Origin: Thiolapillus brandeum
Lineage (GTDB): Bacteria > Pseudomonadota > Gammaproteobacteria > Chromatiales > Chromatiaceae
Direction: 5' to 3'
Length of the DNA stretch: 11,363 nt
Assembly: GCA_011051425.1 (NCBI GenBank)
Contig: DRLF01000291.1
Coordinates: 1 to 11,363 of the forward strand
Shown here piece after piece: positions 8,186-11,363 of the stretch (position 1 is the first letter of the stretch; each line of letters opens with the position of its first letter). The position numbers and the translations under genes were made by a program. The notes beneath the pieces were generated by a model. The model was not told where the DNA came from. It saw only the letters and a program-made list of their open reading frames with translations, and searched no databases.

Positions 8186-8851
8186 TCATTCGTACCAGCG
8201 GGTGAAGGTATCCACTGCTTCGCGGGCGGTGCGGTACCGGTTGACCGGATGGCTTTCATCCGGGTAGCCCAGCGCCATGCCACACAGCAACAGGTTCTCA
8301 GCGGAGATGCCAAGCTTTTCCCTCACTGCATCCGGATAGTCAGCCGTCGATGCCTGGGGGCAGCTTCCCAGTCCGTATTCCCTGGCGGCCAGCATCACAG
8401 ACTGGATGAACATGCCCATGTCCAGCCATGAACCCTTGCCCATGTGCTTGTCCATGAAGAAGAACAGGCTGACCGGTGCGCCGAAGAAACGGTAGTTGTT
8501 GAGGGCGGCTTCCAGCCTCTTTTCCTTGTCGTCCCGGCCGATTTCCAATGCCTTGTAGAGATCCATGCCGCATTGGAAACGGCGCTTCTTATACGGGTCT
8601 ATCCACTTGCCGGGGTAATAGTCGTAGTCCGGGTTGGGCTTGGTGCCCTCAGTGGCCAGTTGCAGAAGTGCTTCGCTCAACTGTCTGAGCATGTCTCCCT
8701 GTACGACGGCCACTTGCCAGGGCTGGGTGTTGACCCCGGAGGGCGCCCAGCGGGCGGCATCCAGTATTTTCCTGACGGTCTCCCTTGCTACGGGCTTGTC
8801 CCGATACGCCCGGGTGGAAATCCGGCTTTCGAGGGCTTCGATTGCATTCAT
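8186..8851 (-). CDS. Nitroreductase family FMN-dependent oxidoreductase
   Basis: This is a 221-residue flavoprotein of the nitroreductase fold that would use FMN and NAD(P)H; the physiological substrate cannot be told. Family features seen are SRISTRAYRDKPV (9-21, phosphate-binding arginines), RWAPSGVNTQPWQ (34-46, FMN contact), the long helix MGMFIQSVMLAAREYGLGSCP (145-165) and GMALGYPD (191-198). Residues 66-120 form a longer insert than in minimal members, including NPDYDYYPGKW. The start ATG shares one base with the deformylase stop (TGATG), so translation is coupled. It is the last gene of the rluD operon. There is no convincing terminator between it and the convergent neighbour. Confidence 0.9.
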   Translation of the reverse strand: MNAIEALESRISTRAYRDKPVARETVRKILDAARWAPSGVNTQPWQVAVVQGDMLRQLSEALLQLATEGTKPNPDYDYYPGKWIDPYKKRRFQCGMDLYKALEIGRDDKEKRLEAALNNYRFFGAPVSLFFFMDKHMGKGSWLDMGMFIQSVMLAAREYGLGSCPQASTADYPDAVREKLGISAENLLLCGMALGYPDESHPVNRYRTAREAVDTFTRWYE

Positions 8852-9354
8852 CAGCGATATACCTTTCTCTTGAATAAATCGGTACGGCGGCTGACCACCC
8901 GGTCGATGAACAGGATGCCATCCAGGTGGTCGATTTCATGTTGCACCGCCCGGGCTTCATAACCTTCCATTTCATATTCATGTTCTTCACCCTGCACATC
9001 CTGCGCCTTGAGTTTTATATGAGTGGCGCGAATCACATTACCGGTGTAGTCCGGCACGGAGAGACAGCCTTCCCTGCCCACTTCGTAGCCGTCCCAGTGA
9101 GTGATCTCCGGGTTGATGAGCACTAGGTTGCCATGATTGGGCACAGGCTTGCGGGTGACAGAGCAGTCCACGATGGCGATGCGCTGGAAATGACCGACCT
9201 GGGGTGCAGCAATACCGACGGCGCCGGGGCCATGTTGTCTCGTCAGTTCCAGTTGCGCGACAAAACGACGCAAGCTGTCATCAAAACCGGTTACCGTCTC
9301 TGATACCTGTTTCAGCCTGTCATCGGGAATGGTGAGTATGGGCAGGGCTTCCAC
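8851..9354 (-). CDS. def: Peptide deformylase
   Basis: This 167-residue metalloenzyme removes the formyl group from N-terminal formyl-methionine of new proteins. All three motifs are present: motif I AVGIAAPQ at 45-52 (first position Ala where many enzymes have Gly), motif II EGCLS at 95-99 with metal ligand Cys97, and motif III HEIDH at 139-143 with two His ligands and the catalytic Glu. The start is GTG; it gives the usual MEALPILTIPDDRL opening and lies three bases after the ACT gene's stop codon. It is not next to fmt as in E. coli, so it may be a second deformylase in this genome. This form, with HGPGAVGIAAPQVG and a VSRRTDLFKRK tail, looks like a common non-E. coli subgroup. Confidence 0.93.
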   Translation of the reverse strand: MEALPILTIPDDRLKQVSETVTGFDDSLRRFVAQLELTRQHGPGAVGIAAPQVGHFQRIAIVDCSVTRKPVPNHGNLVLINPEITHWDGYEVGREGCLSVPDYTGNVIRATHIKLKAQDVQGEEHEYEMEGYEARAVQHEIDHLDGILFIDRVVSRRTDLFKRKVYR

Positions 9355-9357
9355 GAA

Positions 9358-9882
9358 TCAGCCCACCAGCATTTCGACGGGGGAGACATTCACGTCGATG
9401 CCCTCGGAGCGCAAGCCACTCAGTGAAGCTTCCAGGGTTTCCAGGGGTACGCTGGCAATACCGGCAATCTGCATGATGTACACCGGCTTGTCCTCACTGC
9501 CGGCGACATCTGAATCCAGTCCCAGTATGTTGAACCCGTCCTGCGCCAGCACACCTGTGACCTTGGCGACGATGCCGGCCTTGTCCGCGCCACTGACCCG
9601 CACGATGAAGTTTGGCGGCACATGGCGGTGCAGGCCACCCTGCATGGGATCGATATGCAGGCTCAGGCCCAGCTCAGCAGCCACTTGGGACAGGGCTTCT
9701 TCCAGCGCCTGGGCATCCATCTCGCCGGCCACCATCATCATGATGGTGAAATTGCCACCCAGCCGCAGCATGGAGGCCTCGCCCAGATGCATACCGCGAT
9801 CGAACAGTGTCCGGGTGATGCGGGCGACGATACCCGGCTTGTCCTCCCCGGTGACGGTCAGCATATACCAGTGTTTACTCAT
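9358..9882 (-). CDS. Double ACT-domain protein, GcvR-like
   Basis: This is a 174-residue protein made of two ACT domains. The first is at about 5-75, with TGEDKPGIVARITRTLFDRG at 11-30. The second is at about 90-165, with SGADKAGIVAKVTGVLAQDG at 97-116, and the two show the same D-K-x-G-I-V motif. ACT domains bind small ligands, usually amino acids. Two-ACT proteins without a catalytic domain are typified by GcvR, which controls the glycine cleavage operon by binding GcvA and glycine. No DNA-binding domain is present. The start ATG overlaps the end of pgeF by eight bases, with GGAG eight bases upstream. Placement before deformylase hints at one-carbon metabolism, but that link is inference. 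Confidence 0.85.
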   Translation of the reverse strand: MSKHWYMLTVTGEDKPGIVARITRTLFDRGMHLGEASMLRLGGNFTIMMMVAGEMDAQALEEALSQVAAELGLSLHIDPMQGGLHRHVPPNFIVRVSGADKAGIVAKVTGVLAQDGFNILGLDSDVAGSEDKPVYIMQIAGIASVPLETLEASLSGLRSEGIDVNVSPVEMLVG

Positions 9883-10615
9883 TACTCTTCTCCAACCAGA
9901 TCAAGCTGGCCATGCGACCGGTGCGGCCATCACGCCGGTATGAAAAAAAACGTTCAGACTCTGTACAAGTGCAGAAGTCACCACCGAAAATCCGGGTCAA
10001 TCCTTCTGCCTGCAGGCGCAGGCTGGCCAATCTGTAGATGTCGGCCAGCCATTTGCCCTTTCCATGCGGCACGAAGGCAGCTTCTGCAGCCGCCTGCTGC
10101 CGCAGGAAGGCCTCACGCACTTCGTCTCCCACTTCAAAGGCGGCGGGACCGATGGCCGGCCCCAGCCAGGCCATGATAGCCGAGGCGGGCCGGCTGAAAC
10201 AGCGCAGTGTATGTTCCAGCACGCCGCCGGCAAGCCCCCGCCATCCGGCATGAGCCGCAGCCACCTGGCTTCCGCTGTCATCACAAAACAGCACCGGCAG
10301 GCAGTCTGCCGTCATTATCGCGCAGACCTCTCCTGCTACCGTACTGAAACGGGCGTCTCCCCGGCACCCGCTGCTGCCGGCAGGCAGCACCTGGCTGCCG
10401 TGAACCTGCTCCATCCACAACGGCTCACCGGGCAGCCCCCCCAGAGCCGTCAGCCTGGCCCGGTTTTTCTTCACGTGGGCGGGATCATCCCCCACGTGAT
10501 CTCCCAGATTGAAGCTGTCCCAGGGTGGAAGGCTGCAGCCGCCATTGCGCGTGGTGCTCAGGGCGCGCACGTTTTCAGGAGCGGGCCAGTCGGGAATGAT
10601 CCAGTCAGCGTTCAT
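9875..10615 (-). CDS. pgeF: Peptidoglycan editing factor PgeF (YfiH family)
   Basis: This is a 246-residue cytoplasmic protein of the YfiH/laccase-domain family. In E. coli PgeF removes wrongly incorporated L-Ser from the peptidoglycan precursor UDP-MurNAc-L-Ser; older records call the family polyphenol oxidase or laccase-like. Metal-site residues are visible: His72 in EQVHG (69-73), Cys105 in ADCLPVLFCD (103-112) and His122 in AAAHAGWRG (119-127). Other family blocks are NLGDHVGDDPAHVKKNR (36-52) and FFSYRRDGRTGRMASLIW (223-240). I start at the ATG at 10613-10615, giving MNADWIIPDWPAP as in the family; a frame extension to 10696 lies wholly inside rluD. It overlaps the end of rluD by 11 bases, the conserved rluD-pgeF pairing. 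Confidence 0.95.
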   Translation of the reverse strand: MNADWIIPDWPAPENVRALSTTRNGGCSLPPWDSFNLGDHVGDDPAHVKKNRARLTALGGLPGEPLWMEQVHGSQVLPAGSSGCRGDARFSTVAGEVCAIMTADCLPVLFCDDSGSQVAAAHAGWRGLAGGVLEHTLRCFSRPASAIMAWLGPAIGPAAFEVGDEVREAFLRQQAAAEAAFVPHGKGKWLADIYRLASLRLQAEGLTRIFGGDFCTCTESERFFSYRRDGRTGRMASLIWLEKSNE

Positions 10616-11363
10616 GCTCAGCCCTGTCCAGCCGCAACTGCTCGATGAGGCCGGCGAGATCGCCGGGTACGGGGCTTTCCCATACCAGAGGTTCACCAGT
10701 GACCGGATGATTCAGACTCAGACGGCGTGCATGCAATGCCTGACGCGGAAACTGCTGCAATGCCTGGACGGTGGCTTGGCTGGCATCACGCGGCAGTTTC
10801 ACTCGGCCGCCGTATACCGTATCCCCGACCAGCGGATAGTGAATATGTGCCATGTGCACCCGGATCTGGTGGGTGCGCCCGGTTTCCAGCTGTACATCCA
10901 GCAGGGTATGCATGCGGAAACGTTCGTTGATACGGTAGTGCGTAACCGCGTGCTTGCCCCCCTGCACGACCGCCATGCACACCCGTCTGCCGGGGTGGCG
11001 ACCGATGGGAGCATCCACCGTACCGCCCGCTGTAGGCAATCCCACCACCAGCGCCAGGTATTCCCGCTTGATCTGCCTCGCCTGCAGGGCTTCGACCAGA
11101 TGCTTGTGCGCCACGAGGCTGCGCGCCACCACCATCAGTCCGGTCGTGTCCTTGTCCAGGCGATGCACGATGCCCGCTCTTGGCAGAGCGGCGGCATCTC
11201 CATCATGATGCAGCAGTGCATTCTGCACCGTACCCGTCCAGTTACCGGCTCCGGGGTGCACCACCAGGCCGGTGGGCTTGTCGATGACCAGGATGTGCTC
11301 GTCCTCATGGACGATATGCAAGGGAATATCTTCGGGCTCGCAGCGCTGATCGGTTTCCGGCAC
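10605..11363 (-). CDS. rluD: 23S rRNA pseudouridine synthase RluD, N-terminus outside window
   Basis: The last 252 residues are present; the gene's start lies beyond the right edge. RluD converts uridines 1911, 1915 and 1917 in helix 69 of 23S rRNA to pseudouridine, needed for proper ribosome assembly and termination. The catalytic motif GIVHRLDKDTTGL is at 64-76 of the visible part, with the active-site Asp at 70. Other family blocks are VIDKPTGLVVHPGAGN (26-41), AVTHYRI (139-145), LETGRTHQIRVHMAH (159-173) and LVGDTVYGG (178-186). Compared with E. coli RluD (catalytic Asp139), about 69 residues including the S4 domain are missing because of the window limit, not truncation of the gene. It heads the visible part of the five-gene leftward operon. 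The GTG codon at the window edge is an internal valine. Confidence 0.95.
   Translation of the reverse strand: MPETDQRCEPEDIPLHIVHEDEHILVIDKPTGLVVHPGAGNWTGTVQNALLHHDGDAAALPRAGIVHRLDKDTTGLMVVARSLVAHKHLVEALQARQIKREYLALVVGLPTAGGTVDAPIGRHPGRRVCMAVVQGGKHAVTHYRINERFRMHTLLDVQLETGRTHQIRVHMAHIHYPLVGDTVYGGRVKLPRDASQATVQALQQFPRQALHARRLSLNHPVTGEPLVWESPVPGDLAGLIEQLRLDRAEHER

Noticed and set aside
8166..8190. Imperfect hairpin overlapping the nitroreductase stop codon
   Set aside because: Five-pair stem plus a bulged three-pair extension and no T run on either strand, so not supported as a terminator.
10616..10696. 27-codon upstream extension of pgeF
   Set aside because: Lies wholly inside rluD and does not resemble the family N-terminus; the ATG at 10613-10615 fits YfiH proteins.

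Overview
The window looks like a chromosomal segment of a gammaproteobacterium. This rests on the order rluD-pgeF followed on the same strand by clpB (compare rluD-yfiH-clpB in E. coli), a sigma32-like promoter in front of clpB, and the overall protein style. Some context resembles sulfur-oxidising Chromatiales-type genomes, but the genus cannot be fixed from the sequence alone. Coding density is high. No RNA gene, CRISPR array, insertion sequence or phage gene was seen, and no gene-free stretch exceeds about 200 bases.

Left part (1-2113): the 5' part of a host-attachment-family gene runs leftward off the edge. Divergent from it is a compact four-gene operon: an ECF-type sigma factor, a single-pass membrane protein with an acidic outer tail (candidate anti-sigma factor or sensor), a small acidic exported protein, and a very basic DUF3106 protein with a clear 18-residue repeat. 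Each gene overlaps the next, so they are probably translated together.

Centre-left (2114-5084): an operon of two exported proteins, DUF1800 followed by a Tat-signal DUF1501. A composite site GTCAACC-N15-CGTTTA lies just before this operon and again, with identical spacing, before the sigma-factor gene. Nothing else in the window was seen to match it. This suggests that the sigma factor drives both its own operon and the DUF1800/DUF1501 pair, which is the most interesting signal here. The operon ends in a palindromic intergenic repeat and a strong bidirectional terminator shared with clpB.

Right part (5085-11363): clpB (disaggregase, leftward) with a candidate heat-shock promoter, and a divergent gene for a small secreted four-cysteine protein. 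Then comes a tightly packed leftward operon rluD (5' cut by the window edge) - pgeF - double-ACT (GcvR-like) - peptide deformylase - nitroreductase. It combines ribosome modification, peptidoglycan quality control, probable one-carbon/glycine regulation and nascent-protein deformylation.
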